Source: Psychrosphaera algicola (GTDB lineage: Bacteria; Pseudomonadota; Gammaproteobacteria; Enterobacterales; Alteromonadaceae). From it: a DNA stretch of 64,000 bases. The notes under the pieces are model-generated. The model did not search any database. It saw nothing but the letters and a program-made list of their open reading frames with translations, and had not been told where the DNA came from. Location of the stretch: positions 3,162,001 to 3,226,000 of the forward strand of contig NZ_JAQOMS010000002.1 in the NCBI RefSeq assembly GCF_028401425.1, read 5' to 3'. The stretch's first letter is position 1, and the number at the start of each line of letters is the position of its first letter. A program made the translations under genes and the position numbers. This document shows positions 41,338-53,446 of this stretch, one piece after another.

Positions 41338-44300
41338 TTAAAAATTACCTTTAACAACTAGGCTAAACCGGCGGTCACTTACAAACCATGAACGTGAGGC
41401 TTGGTTGCCGTCGTTGTCTATTTGCATTGTTGTATGTGCAACTTCATTGGTTAAGTTGCTGCCTTGAAGACCGACTTTTATGTTTTCACTGACATCATAA
41501 AATATCGAAGCGTCAACTTGTCCACCGGCTTTGTTATATATAGGCAACTGAGTGATAACATCTTTGGTCGTTAACAAATAATCTGAGCGCCAGTTGTACG
41601 CAATACGTGCGTTAACACCGTATTTTTCATACATACCTACAAGATTGAAGTTGTCTTGGGATAGACCCTCTAATGGAAGGTTGTCAAACGCTATGCCTTC
41701 ACCTTCTTCAGAGTTAGGTTTATCCGGGGATAAGCCTGGGTTTGGTGAACCCTCTTCATCGATATAAGTGTAGTTGAATTGAATACCTAAGCCACTAAAC
41801 GCCCCGGGTAAAAAGTCGAAAAATTGCTGATACGCTATCTCCGCCCCTTTTATCGAACCTTCATCACCATTTGTCGCCCCGTCTACTTGCACTATTTGCG
41901 TTGAACCGTTGTTGGTGTATTCACGGTCAACTGAGCCATTAATAAAATAATTGCTCAGATCTTTGTAGAATAAAGAGGTTGTTAACGATCCCACGCCTTC
42001 GGCAAAATACCACTCTAATGCTAAATCATAACTGTAAGACTCCATTGGTTTTAAGAATGGATTGCCAGATTTAGCGGTATAACGTGAATATCGTGCATCT
42101 GTGATTTCTCTGTCGTCGCCATCACCAGTATAGGTGATGACCTGATCTTCAGCGGTAATGGCTACGTAGTTTCGCAGGTTACCTAAATCTGGTAAGGCAA
42201 TGGCTTCAGAAAAACCAAAGCGAAGCAACAATTCATCAGTTAAGTTAAACTTGACGTTTACGCTAGGTAAAACATTTGAATACGAGCTCGATGCAGTTTG
42301 TTCTACAGAACCCGCGTCACCAAACGCAGCTTGATCAGCTGGTAAAAAGTGATCTGGGTCAGTGGTTGGCTGAGCCGGATCGCCTACGGAATCAGGGAAC
42401 GTAATAAACCCTTTTGTATCGTTTTCAATTTTTACATATCTAAAACCAAGGTTACCGCTGAAATCAATATCGCCGATTTCACCCTCAAAATTTGCTTTGA
42501 CATAAATGGCATTACTGGTTTCAACGGTGTCATTTATTTCATTTGGAATAAAGTGGCCTTCGGCGCCATCACGACTACCCAATGCACTCCAGCCTGGGGT
42601 TAAGCTAGCAAAAGCACTTTCAGCATTCGTGTAATCGGTTGCTAAAGAGACTTTAGGGAATAGAAACGCTTCTTCGCCTGCTGAATTTAAAACACCGCCG
42701 CGGGCAAAGTTGTCAAACGAAATCTGCTCGTATTGATTGTTTAAGCTTGCACCTAATTCATCGCCCTCAGCGTCAAACCAAGCACTGCCATTGCCAGCCC
42801 AAGCTTCAGATAACCAACCCCAGTTGTAAGTGGATTGGCGAGTGATTTGCTCGCGCTTAGCGTGTCGAACACCTATTTTTAAAGAGGTGAAAAACCCTTC
42901 GTCCAACGTATATTGCGCGTCAGTTGCAAAGGCTAATTCGTTACCCTCATTGTCTGAGATGTGGTCCATTGCACTACGCCAAAAATAGTTGTGCGGGTTA
43001 GTAAAATACCCCGTCTCACCGTTATTAGCGGGATTGATAATAGAAATATCTGGATGTTCATCGCCGTGTTGAGCAATTCCAACGACGGCTCTGCTTGCAC
43101 CCATTACTGAAAAATCTAAAATTTCAGATGTTGAGTTTACATACTGAAGATCAAGGTTAAATGCCCAAGTATCATTCGGGCGGTAGCGAATGTTAAAACC
43201 AAAATCATCAACAAGCGAATCTTGATTTCGTTGACGAGTGATCATGGCATGTTGCGCACCAAATTCGCCACCAGGTTGTCGTTCGGCGTCGTTTCCGCGC
43301 CATCCCGCTGTTGAGGTAATTAGACCCGATTCAAATAAGCCTTGGTCGGTCACTTCAAAAGAGGTGCCCGCGGCTGGAACTAAGTCATTGATAACGGCGT
43401 CGTCTGCCATTTCAATTGCGTTTTCAGTCCATGCTAGTGATGAGTCAGAACGAATAAACTGCGCGGTTGCAAGAATTGTGCGGTCTTCATTCTCCCATTG
43501 TACCGTACTTGCAAACCCTTCACGTTTACGGTCATCTTGCTTACGAGTGAGGCGAGTTGTGCGAGGCACCATAACTTGCTGCCCATCAACGAGTTGATTC
43601 TGTAATTCGTAGCGGCCAATTTGCGTACCGTCAGATTGTGCTTTTAGTTCAGAATTAGAATAGTTAAATAACACCCCAATTCGACCATTACTTATATCAA
43701 AGTTCTCGCTGTATAAACCTGAAAACGACGGCGTTGTCTCGTCAATAAAATCACTGTGTGTGGCATCTACGGTAAACGCTAAAACACGTTCATCGGAGTC
43801 AAATGGTTTACGAGTGATCAAGTTTACGGTTCCAGCAATACCACCTTCAATCATATCAGCAGATTGGTTTTATATAGCTCTACGCCCCCCATCAACTCAG
43901 GCGGTACATCTTGAAAGCTCAAACCCCGTCCCGAGTCCGCGGTAAATGTATCTCGGCCATTAAACTCACTGCGGGTATGGGTAAGCCCACGAACCACCAC
44001 ACCACTGCCTTCCACACCGTAGTGATCAGGGTCATTGGCTCCGGCAAAACGTTCGATAGAAACACCCGGTAAACGTACTATCGCTTCCAATACGCTACGG
44101 TCAGGCAAAGAGCCGATATCTTTTGCTGAAATAGCATCTAATACGGTTTCGCCTTCGCGTTTCATATTTTGTGCATCGATTAAGTTAGAGCGAGTTCCTC
44201 GGACTTCAATAACTTCGATGTCACCGGTTTTAGCTGTATCTTCTGGTTCCGCAGCCCATAGTGACGTCGCCATTGGGAGGCTCAAAATTGCTGAACTAAT

Positions 44301-44362
44301 TATTGAGAGCTTAAAGTTAGGACGTTGATTAATAGTCCTATTTTCTTTGATAGTTTTTTCAT
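41338..44362 (-). CDS. TonB-dependent receptor (Caulobacter-type, oligosaccharide class)
   Basis: An outer-membrane receptor of about 1008 residues for energised uptake. It has a plug domain (DAISAKDIGSLPDRSVLEAIVRLPGVSIERF, GLTHTRSEFNGRDTF, GGIAGTVNLITRKPF) and a long beta-barrel ending in an aromatic residue (RRFSLVVKGNF). The true start is probably the ATG at 44362, with GGGGAA upstream and the long n-region signal peptide KKTIKENRTINQRPNFK. Reaching it requires one lost A near 44355. Another A is lost near 43867. The family and the neighbours (GH9, halogenase, GH3, MFS) point to import of plant- or algae-derived oligosaccharides. Confidence 0.88.
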
Positions 44363-44538
44363 TATTTCCCCGTTGTATTGTTTGTTTCTGCTGGTATTAG
44401 TTGCTGAAGCTAATACGTCGCTTTTTATAAGTTATGGCTTGTTGTGTTGAAAGCTCACCTAACTATTTTTTAATTTTCATATTCGTTTTTAGAGAACAAG
44501 GCGTCGAATGTCGTCTAACTAGATGAGAGAACTGAAAT

Positions 44539-44550
44539 TTGAACGTTCAA
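44539..44550. promoter_or_regulatory. Palindromic operator candidate 1 (TTGAACGTTCAA)
   Basis: A perfect 12-base palindrome with a central CG, as in LacI-family operators, in the 429-base divergent region between the TonB receptor and GH3 genes. An identical site lies 141 bases away. The rest of the region (44363-44791) shows only AT-rich sequence. Confidence 0.7.
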
Positions 44551-44679
44551 TTTTAATAATTCAACATGAATTCTTTTTCTAACCCTTGTAATTAAAGGGG
44601 TGAGGCGATTTTGTAGAGATGAAATTAATTTGTCTCTAAATTTGGCTGATATAGTTCAATTATTCTCACTTGTGGAAAG

Positions 44680-44691
44680 TTGAACGTTCAA
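44680..44691. promoter_or_regulatory. Palindromic operator candidate 2 (TTGAACGTTCAA)
   Basis: The second exact copy of the palindrome, about 100 bases before the GH3 start. The pair could support looping or separate control of the two divergent promoters. Confidence 0.7.
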
Positions 44692-44791
44692 ATGGTGAAG
44701 TTGACATGCACTTGGTCGAATCGATTAAGGATGAGTTGGTAAACTTTGCTCTGCTTAATTAATCAACATGCAGAGCAGCGGTTACCAAAAA

Positions 44792-47429
44792 ATGAAAATA
44801 AAAAAACACTAATATTAGCTTCTTTAACAAGCACGATATTGCTGAGTTGTTCAGCAACAGACTGGTTGGCAAAAAGTGAAGTTCAGGCAAGTACAGGAAA
44901 GCCAACATTTGCGTTCCAAGATGAAAATCTTTCAGTTGAACAACGAGTCAACGACTTAGTCAGTCAGATGACACTTGAGGAAAAAGTCGGGCAGTTATTT
45001 GACAAAGCACCCGCAATTGAGCGTTTACAAGTCCCTGCCTATAAATGGTGGAATGAAGCTTTGCATGGCGTTGCTCGTGCTGGAACTGCAACGGTATTTC
45101 CCCAAGCTATTGGTTTAGCAGCGACTTTTGACGAAGACTTAATGCTTAAAGTAGGAACTGCAATTTCTGATGAAGGGCGTGCAAAACACCATGCGTTTTT
45201 AGCTGAAAATAACCGCTCTATGTATACCGGACTGACTTATTGGTCGCCAAACATCAATATTTTTAGAGATCCACGTTGGGGCAGAAGTAGGAAACTTACG
45301 GTGAAGACCCATACCTTACCACGCGCATCGCAATCAATTTTGTGAACGGTTTACAGGGCGATGATGACAAATATTTAAAGTCAGTGGCAACCTTAAAACA
45401 CTATGCCGTGCACAGTGGCCCTGAAGTCACTCGCCATAGTGATGACTATGCTGCAACACCGAAAGATTTGTCTGAAACTTATTTGTCTGCGTTTAGGGAC
45501 GTAATATCAGAAACAAACGTTGCGTCGGTTATGTGTGCATATAACAGTGTAAACGGCACACCGGCTTGTGGTAACAACGAACTTATTCAAAACAAGCTAC
45601 GCACTGAGTTTAATTTTACCGGATATATTGTTTCAGACTGCGGAGCAATCGCGGACTTTTATGATAGAAAATCTCATAATGTTGTTAAAACAGAAGCGGC
45701 CGCAGCTGCTATGGCGGTTAAGGCAGGGACAGATTTAAACTGTGGCGACCATCACGGCAATACATTTAGTTATTTAACGGAAGCGGTAAATAGCGGACTA
45801 ATTGACGAGACTGAGATTGATGTCGCCGTTAAACGTCTGTTTGAAGCTCGATTTAAACTAGGTATGTTTGACGCAAAAAATAATGTGCCATATTCAACGA
45901 TACCGCTAGATGTAGTGGGCTCACAAACCCACCTGTCACTTAGTCAGCAAGCGGCCGAAAAATCGTTAGTATTGTTAAAAAACGATAATTTACTGCCACT
46001 AAAAGGCAATGAAAAAATCGCTCTAATTGGTCCAAATGCTGATAACTTTATGGTGCTTGTAGGTAATTATTATGGTCAGCCAGTAAATCCTATTACCCCA
46101 AAACAAGCGCTAATGAAAAAGCTTGGCGCCGCACAAGTGAAATATACACCGGGGGCGAGCTTAACGGGAGAAGTGTATACTCATTTTACACCTATCCCTG
46201 CGGAACATTTTTTCATATCGATCATAGTGGCCTTCAACAATCTGGTTTGATTGCCGAATATTATCCTGATCCCCACTTTAATCGGCAGTTAGCCAAGCGC
46301 CAAATTGTTGAAAATATCGACTTTAATTGGCAGCGCTCGCCAATCAACAACGCCATTGAACAAGAGTTTTCTGTCCGATGGCGGGGGCAATTAAAACCAA
46401 GTAAAACGGCTGAGTATCAGTTCAAAGCGCATAACTTGGCATTTACCATAGATGGCAGAAGCGTTAATGGCGTGGTTAAACTTAATGCGGGAACAACTTA
46501 CGAATTTAATGCCGAAAGCAAAATTAGTCATTACTGGCATAGCAATGTTATTCAGCCAAGTGCGTCTTTATCCTGGTTGGATCATTCACGTAACTTGACC
46601 GAAGAAGCACTAAGCGCAGCTCGCGACTCTGATGTTGTGGTCTTTGTCGGCGGCATCAGCGCTAATTTAGAAGGTGAAGAAATGCCATTGGCCATTGACG
46701 GTTTTTCTCACGGCGATAGAACGCACATTAATTTGCCACAATCACAGGAAAAATTACTTAAAAAGCTGAAACAAATAGGCAAGCCAATTGTCTTTGTTAA
46801 TATGAGTGGGAGTGCCATTGCGCTCAACTGGCAGGACCAAAATGTTGACGCGATAATTCAGGGATTTTATCCAGGTGAAGCGACAGGAACTGCGTTAACT
46901 CGCTTGTTGTATGGCGAGTTTAGTCCTTCTGGCAAACTGCCCATCACGTTTTATAAATCGGTTACCGACTTGCCGGCTTTTAACGATTATTCAATGGCGA
47001 ACCGGACCTATAAGTATTACAGAAGGGGATGTGTTGTATCCGTTTGGCTTCGGCTTAAGTTACGCAGACGTCAAATATAAAAATTTAACCCACACATTGA
47101 ATGAGCAAAGCGGTGAATTGCAACTTAGTGTTTCCCTTTCTAACGCCAGTGATAGAGCTACGGAGGAAGTGGTACAAGTGTATTTTAGTATGCCTGATTC
47201 ACCGGTTAAAACCCCCATTCGACAGTTAGTTAGTTTCAAACGGGTAGGGCTTGCAGGACACTCAACGCAACAAGTCAACATTACTGTGCCTAAAAATAAA
47301 CTGACCTACATTGATGATGCCGGTTTTGCTCAACCGTATCAGGGACGCTTAGCGGTAACTGTGGGGGCAGGGCAAGGCATTAAAATATCGCAAGATAGAT
47401 TTCAGACCACCGAACTATCCTTGCCTTAA
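44792..47429 (+). CDS. GH3 beta-glucosidase/beta-xylosidase with PA14 insert (lipoprotein)
   Basis: A family 3 retaining glycosidase of about 880 residues. A lipobox-like LLSCS leads the protein. The first barrel has WWNEALHGVARAG, LKHYAVHSGPE and the nucleophile Asp in YIVSDCGAIADF. The second domain holds a PA14 segment (AEYYPDPHFN...FSVRWRGQLKP), and a fibronectin III domain ends it. The ATG at 44792 needs one lost A restored near 44801. Other breaks: TAGG in place of CCAGG at 45284-45292 (GRGQETYGED), a T lost near 46213, and a shift near 47023. The SDCGAI form is common in xylosidases, so the specificity is open. Confidence 0.87.
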
Positions 47430-47453
47430 TCGCTATAGGTGGAACGCAACAAA

Positions 47454-48910
47454 ATGACAAACTCATCAGTTAAAGGTAATACGGCAGAAAATAAAACGAC
47501 AACGATGTTGAAAACTGAGTTAGCGGGCAATCGCGATAATTTGTTTCAGATCTTTTTGGTGGCATGTGTTGCAACAATTGGTGGGTTTTTATTTGGTTTC
47601 GACAGTGGCGTGATAAATGGCACGGTTGATGGATTAAAATTTGCGTTTCATTCTGACAGCATAGGCACCGGATTTAACGTTGCGAGTATGCTATTAGGCT
47701 GTGCAATTGGTGCTTTTGGGGCTGGATTGAGCGCCGATAGCTTTGGCCGAAAAAGCGTATTACTGGTGTCGGCGGTGTTATTTATCGTCAGTGCCTAGGG
47801 CTCTGGCATTGCTACATCGTCAATGGAGTTTGTGGTTTATCGGTTAATAGGAGGGCTAGCCGTTGGCGGGGCTTCAGTCTTAGCGCCAGCCTATATTAGT
47901 GAAATAGCCCCTGTGCGATTTCGAGGAATGTTGTCGTCAATTCAACAAATGGCGATTATTGCCGGATTGTTTTGTTCTTTTTAAGCAATTATTTGCTGGT
48001 GGAAGTATCTGGAAATTCAATCGAACCACTATGGCTGGGCTTTGAAACTTGGCGTTGGATGTTTTGGATTGAGCTTTTACCTGCACTTTTGTTTTTTGCC
48101 TGTCTGTTACTTATCCCTGAAAGTCCGCGTTATTTAGCGATAACTAATCAGCATACAAAAGGCATGAATGTCCTTGGTCGATTGTTTGGTAAAAATAAAG
48201 CCAGTGCAATTTGGCAAGATATTCGAACATCAATTGATAACAATTCAGCGATAAAAATAACCGACGTACTTAACCCAAATAGCAGCAAGCTTAAGGCGGT
48301 TATTTGGATTGGGATTGGGCTTGCGGTTTTACAGCAACTGGCAGGGGTTAATGTCGTTTTTTATTACGGCGCAGTATTGTGGCAGGCTGTTGGGTTTTCT
48401 GAATCGGATGCGCTGCTGATTAATATTATTAGTGGCGCAATAAGCATTGTCGCCTGCTTTATCGCTTTGATGTTAATTGACAAAATAGGTCGAAAGCCGC
48501 TTTTACTCATTGGTTCAGTGGGCATGACCTTTTCGTTATTTGGTATCGCAACGGCATTTGCCAACGGTACAATTGGAGCCGATGGTCAGTTAGATCTAGG
48601 CAGTTGGAGTTTTACCGCGTTACTGCAAGTTCACCTATATGTTTTCTTTTTAATTTTTCATGGGGCCCCATCATGTGGGTTATGTTGGGGAAATGTTTCC
48701 CAATAAAATACGAGGTTCGGGCTTGGCTATTGCTGGTTTAGCGCAGTGGTTGGCAAACTTTTTATTACCATGACCTTCCCACTGTTGTTAACAGGTATTG
48801 GATTGGCGACGACATTTTCTTTTTATACTTTGTTTGCATTTAGCTCAATATTATTTGTTTTATGGTTTGTGGTGGAAACAAAAGGTAAAAAGCTGGAGCA
48901 AATGACATAA
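47454..48910 (+). CDS. MFS sugar:proton symporter (XylE/GalP-like)
   Basis: An inner-membrane sugar porter of about 485 residues. It has twelve helices and the family signatures FGFDSGVINGT, DSFGRKSVLLV, ESPRYL, QQLAGVNVVFYY and DKIGRKPLL. It starts 24 bases after the GH3 stop and would take up the released monosaccharide. Lesions: an in-frame TAG at 47796-47798 within CCTAGG (probably a Trp codon in CCTGG), T-run losses near 47978, 48656 and 48769, and a G-run loss near 48690. Corrected, it ends VVETKGKKLEQMT as the family does. Confidence 0.87.
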
Positions 48911-49158
48911 ATTTAAATAGTATCGTCTTTATTTTGTAAACTGGTTTTGATATTTTCCGATAATAGAAAAAGTTCTATGCCGCCAAGTTTATTGGCGTAT
49001 CGACCTTGTCTATCAATATCGGTGTGCTTGTAAGGATTATATGTAAACAATTGGACTGTTATGATGAATCCTTGTCTTATTTTCGAGCTAAATCAGTTGT
49101 CTGCTTATTTTACGTACATCAAGTTCGCTTTATACCCACAAACATTAAGGCGTGAATT

Positions 49159-49641
49159 TTGAGACTCATTTCACTTGTATTAACCGCTATTATTTTAAAT
49201 TTAATGTTCAATTGTTATGTCAATGCAGATACAAATGTCTTTGTTATCGACGACACACCTAAATGCCAACCCCTTGGTATTGCCGAGCAAAATATTTGCG
49301 TGGAAGTGACGGCCGTAAACCAAGAGTGCGAAGATAGTATCCTTGGCGAATTTCTTGAGTCATGCACTGTAGATATCGAATACATTGTGACGTCAAATTA
49401 CGAGGGGGACTCTTATATAAAAACATTTGTCGATTGTGCCGTGATCACTGAAGTTAAAAGTGAAGTTTTAGGAAATACTCAGATATATGAAGATTCATCT
49501 GAAACCAACATCTCCCTTTTTGAAAACCAATCAGCAGAACGTACAACGGATTTTTTGTTTATGTACAGCCATCGCGCGCAGGCCAATGAAGTGCAAATTA
49601 CCAAAGCGGGTTGCCGTATATCAGAAGCAAATATTTGGTAA
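49159..49641 (+). CDS. Hypothetical secreted cysteine-containing protein
   Basis: A 160-residue protein with an N-terminal signal peptide (hydrophobic residues 3-20, cleavage near VNA) and about seven Cys in the mature part (KCQP, NICVEV, QECEDS, ESCTV, VDCAV, AGCRI), suggesting disulfides in the periplasm. I recognise no family. It starts with TTG and lies alone between the glycan locus and the peroxiredoxin-like gene on the other strand. Confidence 0.6.
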   Translation: MRLISLVLTAIILNLMFNCYVNADTNVFVIDDTPKCQPLGIAEQNICVEVTAVNQECEDSILGEFLESCTVDIEYIVTSNYEGDSYIKTFVDCAVITEVKSEVLGNTQIYEDSSETNISLFENQSAERTTDFLFMYSHRAQANEVQITKAGCRISEANIW

Positions 49642-49721
49642 TAGGCACCATCAGGAAATGTTAATTATAAAAACAAGACTAATGCTCGTCGTTCAACCTA
49701 TGCTCATAATTGATCCAAACA

Positions 49722-49756
49722 AAACCCCTTAATTCTTTTAACAGGAACAAGGGGCA
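49722..49756 (-). terminator. Probable terminator of the peroxiredoxin-like gene
   Basis: On the minus strand GCCCCTT...AAGGGGTTTTG lies 13 bases after the stop. The loop is long and the T run short. Confidence 0.5.
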
Positions 49757-49768
49757 AGGTATTGAAGA

Positions 49769-50305
49769 TTAATAGGCAACAGTGCCACGAATTGGGTAGT
49801 TATCTTGGTTACGAACGAAGGCTAAACCTCTAACAACTACGTCTAGTTCTGGGCGCAAAAATGGCGTATTAGAGATATTAACGGCTTGTAAATTCCCTAA
49901 TTCGTTAATGACAAATAACGCCGGTTCTGAATAGTTATGGTCCGTCTCTTGTTCTGTTCGCGGTTGTGAAATATAAAGACCAAGTTGCTTCATTTGTTGC
50001 TCTGTTAAGCCGTATGCAATTGGATACGTGATGTTGAGCTTTTCCATGTTTTCTACTAGCTGATCTTTGGAATCCGCTGATACTGCTGAAACGCTAACGC
50101 CGATGCCTTTTAATGCCGATTGATGTTCTTCGAGAAGATTTAAATATCGGATACAGAGAGGGCAGTGCTTACCTCTATATACCACTATCATTTGCCAGTC
50201 AGCACCTCCGTGTGCCTTACTTAAATTAACAGTTGAGCCATCAATAAGCTTAGCGTCAACGTCTGGAAAAGGACTGCCCGTGGTTAATTTTATTGAAAGT
50301 GTCAT
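49769..50305 (-). CDS. Peroxiredoxin-like (AhpC/TSA) protein
   Basis: A 178-residue thioredoxin-fold protein. The active-site region VVYRGKHCPLCIRYL carries a CxxC arrangement: the first Cys aligns with the peroxidatic Cys and the second three residues on gives a thioredoxin-like motif. It would reduce peroxides or act as a disulfide protein in the cytoplasm (no signal peptide). No lesion is seen. It is on the same strand as the DoxX-like gene 167 bases upstream, and both are divergent from the TonB receptor operon at 51074. Confidence 0.8.
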   Translation of the reverse strand: MTLSIKLTTGSPFPDVDAKLIDGSTVNLSKAHGGADWQMIVVYRGKHCPLCIRYLNLLEEHQSALKGIGVSVSAVSADSKDQLVENMEKLNITYPIAYGLTEQQMKQLGLYISQPRTEQETDHNYSEPALFVINELGNLQAVNISNTPFLRPELDVVVRGLAFVRNQDNYPIRGTVAY

Positions 50306-50471
50306 GTTGTTCTCTTAGATTGCATTTAGGCTTACTAAATTGATTGCATAATGTACGTGCTTTAAAGGCCGATTACAGTGACAAACTATTAGGTAAACAT
50401 GAAAGGTCAGTAACGTTGAATTTAACTGGATTCAGATGTTACTGACATAAAAAGTTTCTTTCTTTAACCGT

Positions 50472-50885
50472 TTACTTAACTGTAAATTTAACGTCTTGGT
50501 CACGTAACAAATAGAGTGCGAAACATGCCGCCCACATTGGCCATGCGGTAAAAAATAACAAGTTGTTAAAACCGTCTAAATATTGATTATACGATGACAA
50601 GGTCGACATGCCGTGCATGACAAAAATAATGCCGTAGGTGATCCGCTTTTTAATGCCCGCCATAAACGCAACAACCAAAAGCATTTGAATAGCGCCCAAT
50701 ATGTAAGCAATCATATCAGTGGAGCCACTTATTCCGTAAAAGTGTTCAAAAATACGTGCGCTGTGTCCTGGATTGACAAATTTGTCCAACGTCCACATTA
50801 TCATGACGATAAAGACCCCAAGGCGCAGCGAAAACAAAGACCACTGCAAACGACTATTCATATCAAAATTCGTTGAATTACTCAT
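50472..50885 (-). CDS. DoxX-like small membrane protein
   Basis: A 137-residue protein with four predicted membrane helices (about 18-36, 55-78, 83-105, 112-130), the layout of the DoxX/YkgB group. The ATG at 50885 is preceded by TTAGGAAG on the minus strand; a longer reading lacks a ribosome site. DoxX-type proteins are often linked to redox stress, which fits the peroxiredoxin neighbour. The assignment rests on topology and length, so it is moderate. Confidence 0.6.
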   Translation of the reverse strand: MSNSTNFDMNSRLQWSLFSLRLGVFIVMIMWTLDKFVNPGHSARIFEHFYGISGSTDMIAYILGAIQMLLVVAFMAGIKKRITYGIIFVMHGMSTLSSYNQYLDGFNNLLFFTAWPMWAACFALYLLRDQDVKFTVK

Positions 50886-50953
50886 AAAACAAAAACTTCC
50901 TAAACTAAAATTTCTAAACATTAGGTTTAGTAAGACCGTGCTTATGGTTTTAT

Positions 50954-50982
50954 CTTTCAAATAAATTTTTCTATTTTGAAAG
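50954..50982. promoter_or_regulatory. Inverted repeat in the DoxX / TonB-receptor divergent region
   Basis: Arms CTTTCAAA and TTTGAAAG separated by 13 bases, with another GAAAG copy at 51004-51008. It lies between the two divergent starts and may be an operator. Confidence 0.45.
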
Positions 50983-51073
50983 TTAGAAACAAAATAAATC
51001 GCTTGAAAGTTATTTGTCCGTGTTTAGGTCTTAATAGTTATCTACACAACAGCTAGCTACAAAGAGTGCACTT

Positions 51074-53423
51074 TTGAAACATCATAATTTGACCTTAACT
51101 ATCGCCTTTATCTTAAATACCCCACTTGCCATCAATGCGGCACCTGCTGCAAAAGATGAGTCGGTAGAAGTAATTGAAATTTATAGTCAAAAGATAATAC
51201 GCAGGGCTTGTCAGTTAAGGACACGGCTGTTAATGGCCCTTTTGGTGATAATTTAGCAATACAAGACATCGCTCGCTCGGTCACGCCTATTTCAAGTGAA
51301 CTCATTGAACAACTGAACATTACAACCTTACAAGATGTGTTGGCTGTAAGCCCAAATACGTATTCGGCAAGTGGCTTTGGAGCGCCAAGTTTACCGACCA
51401 TTCGAGGTCAATTAGGAGAGTTATTTCAAGATGGCATTCGCCGCCAAGCGGGCAACAATGGTTTTGGTATTCCACTGTCGTTTAATTCGGTAGAACAAAT
51501 TGATGTGGTAAAAGGCGCGCCACCGGTGTTATTTGGCTCTAGCCAGCGTAATGGGGGTTTTGTTAATTTACATTCAAAAAAGCATCAACTTATGATACCA
51601 AAGGAAAGTTGAGTTTATCTGCCGGTCGTTGGGATCAATATCGGGCACTAGTCGATTTTCAAGCGCCTATTATAAAAGATAAAATCGGGTTAAGAGTTAG
51701 CGCTGAACATGTGGATAGCGGCAGTTTTTATGACTTTTCTAGCACGCAAAGTGACAGCTTCTATGCTGCACTATCAATATTACCGGACAATAAAAGCAGC
51801 TGGGATATTAACTTTGAATACTTCAAGGTGGAATTTACAGACAATGCGGGGATTAACCGTCCAACCCAAGCACTAATTGATGATGGCTTATACATCACGG
51901 GGCAGGGAGTTCAGGAAAACGGCAGCACCATTCCAAAAGCGGGTTCTATTATCTCGCCTACGGGACAAGTAAAAATAGACAGAAGCATGGTACTGACTGA
52001 CCCAGCTAATCTAAATAATGCCAGCACCTATTTAATTCATAGTATTTATAAACGAGAGCTTACAACTCATTTGTCGCTTAAAAACACCAGTTATTTTCAA
52101 CATTTAGCACGTGAAGAAATCGCCCAAAATAGCTTTGTTGAAATTATTGATGGGGCAGACACTGCGCAAAGTCGTACTGAAATAACATATCAATGGGACG
52201 ATACACAACAAACCATTTTTGCTTTCGACATCCGATATAACGATGTCTTAGGTTATAGCCAATTTACCACCGAAGCAGATTCACCGATTGACTTAACCGG
52301 GCCAATTTCAAACCGCAGAATACCGTTAACAGAGGAACAAAAGGCCCGCTTAGTTGAGCTCAGACCCGGGGTTTTTGTATCTCCTGGTGGTCAATATGAC
52401 GTAAATAATGACGGTACGGGTGACTTCAATTTGTCGGATACAACGGATTCGCGTTCATGGCAAACCGGGCTTGCAATACAGCAAGATTCACAGTGGACCG
52501 AGAAATTGCGAACAAGTTTCGGGTATCGTGTCGACTTTTATGATGTTACCGCTGAGGACCCAATTGCCCCGGCAAATCAAATTGCCGCAAGCGACAGCAT
52601 TAGCGATACGCTTCATTCAGGCCAAATTAGTTTTAATTACAACTTAGACAGTGATTTAACTTTGTATGGCGCGGCAAGCTACAACGAAGCAACGTCAAAC
52701 AGCATGGCCGGCGGAAGCACACTAGGAGCGGATAACACGATTAATCCTCTTAACTTTGCAACAGAAAATACCTTAGCGGAGTTTGGCTTAAAGTATGTAC
52801 CCGCCGACAGTGACTGGTACGCTGACGGCGCTTTGTTCAGCCAGCGTCGCAGTTTACGAAATCGTGATGGCAGCAATACCGGAATTCGCACAGAAGGTTT
52901 CGAGTCTCAGGTGTTTTACGATGCCTATCCTTTTTGGTTTAGCGCTGGTTACAGCTATATAGACGCAAGATACGACGACTCAGGTAGCGCTCAAGACTCT
53001 GCCCAAATCGCCGACGCATTTGATAATTCTAGACCAGATATTATTGCAGGTAACAGCATTGGCGCACCAAGCTATACAGCATTTGCGGCGTCAAACAGAC
53101 AAGTACAGGGGATCCCAGAGCAATCTTTAAGCTTAAATGGCAATTATTCAATTAATTTAAAATGGAAAGCGGGTTTCTCAGGTCTATATACCAAGAGCTA
53201 TCCATTGGACTTTCTAGGAACCGTTAAAATACGTGATCAATACACACTAAATATAAATTCGATTTATGCGTTTACCCCAACCACTAAATTACGTTTCGAT
53301 ATTAATAATGTGACTAATCAGAAAAATTGGCGTCCGGTATTTGAAGGTGGATATTTTGGGGCGACTTTAGTTTTTCCTGAATTACCAATTAACGCCAAAT
53401 TAACGCTTACTCATAATTTCTAA
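51074..53423 (+). CDS. TonB-dependent receptor (siderophore-like)
   Basis: An outer-membrane receptor of about 783 residues with TTG start, signal peptide ending INAAPA, and TonB-box-like ESVEVIEIYS. The plug has VTPISSELIEQLN, PTIRGQLGELFQDGIRR and NSVEQIDVVKGAPPVLFGS; the barrel ends ELPINAKLTLTHNF. The plug wording resembles ferric-siderophore receptors, but the operon context suggests a different cargo. Two frame breaks: a lost G near 51196 and a lost A near 51585. It is the first gene of the eight-gene operon, with 23 bases to the next gene. Confidence 0.85.
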
Positions 53424-53446
53424 AATAAGGTTTTAAAAGAAATAAC

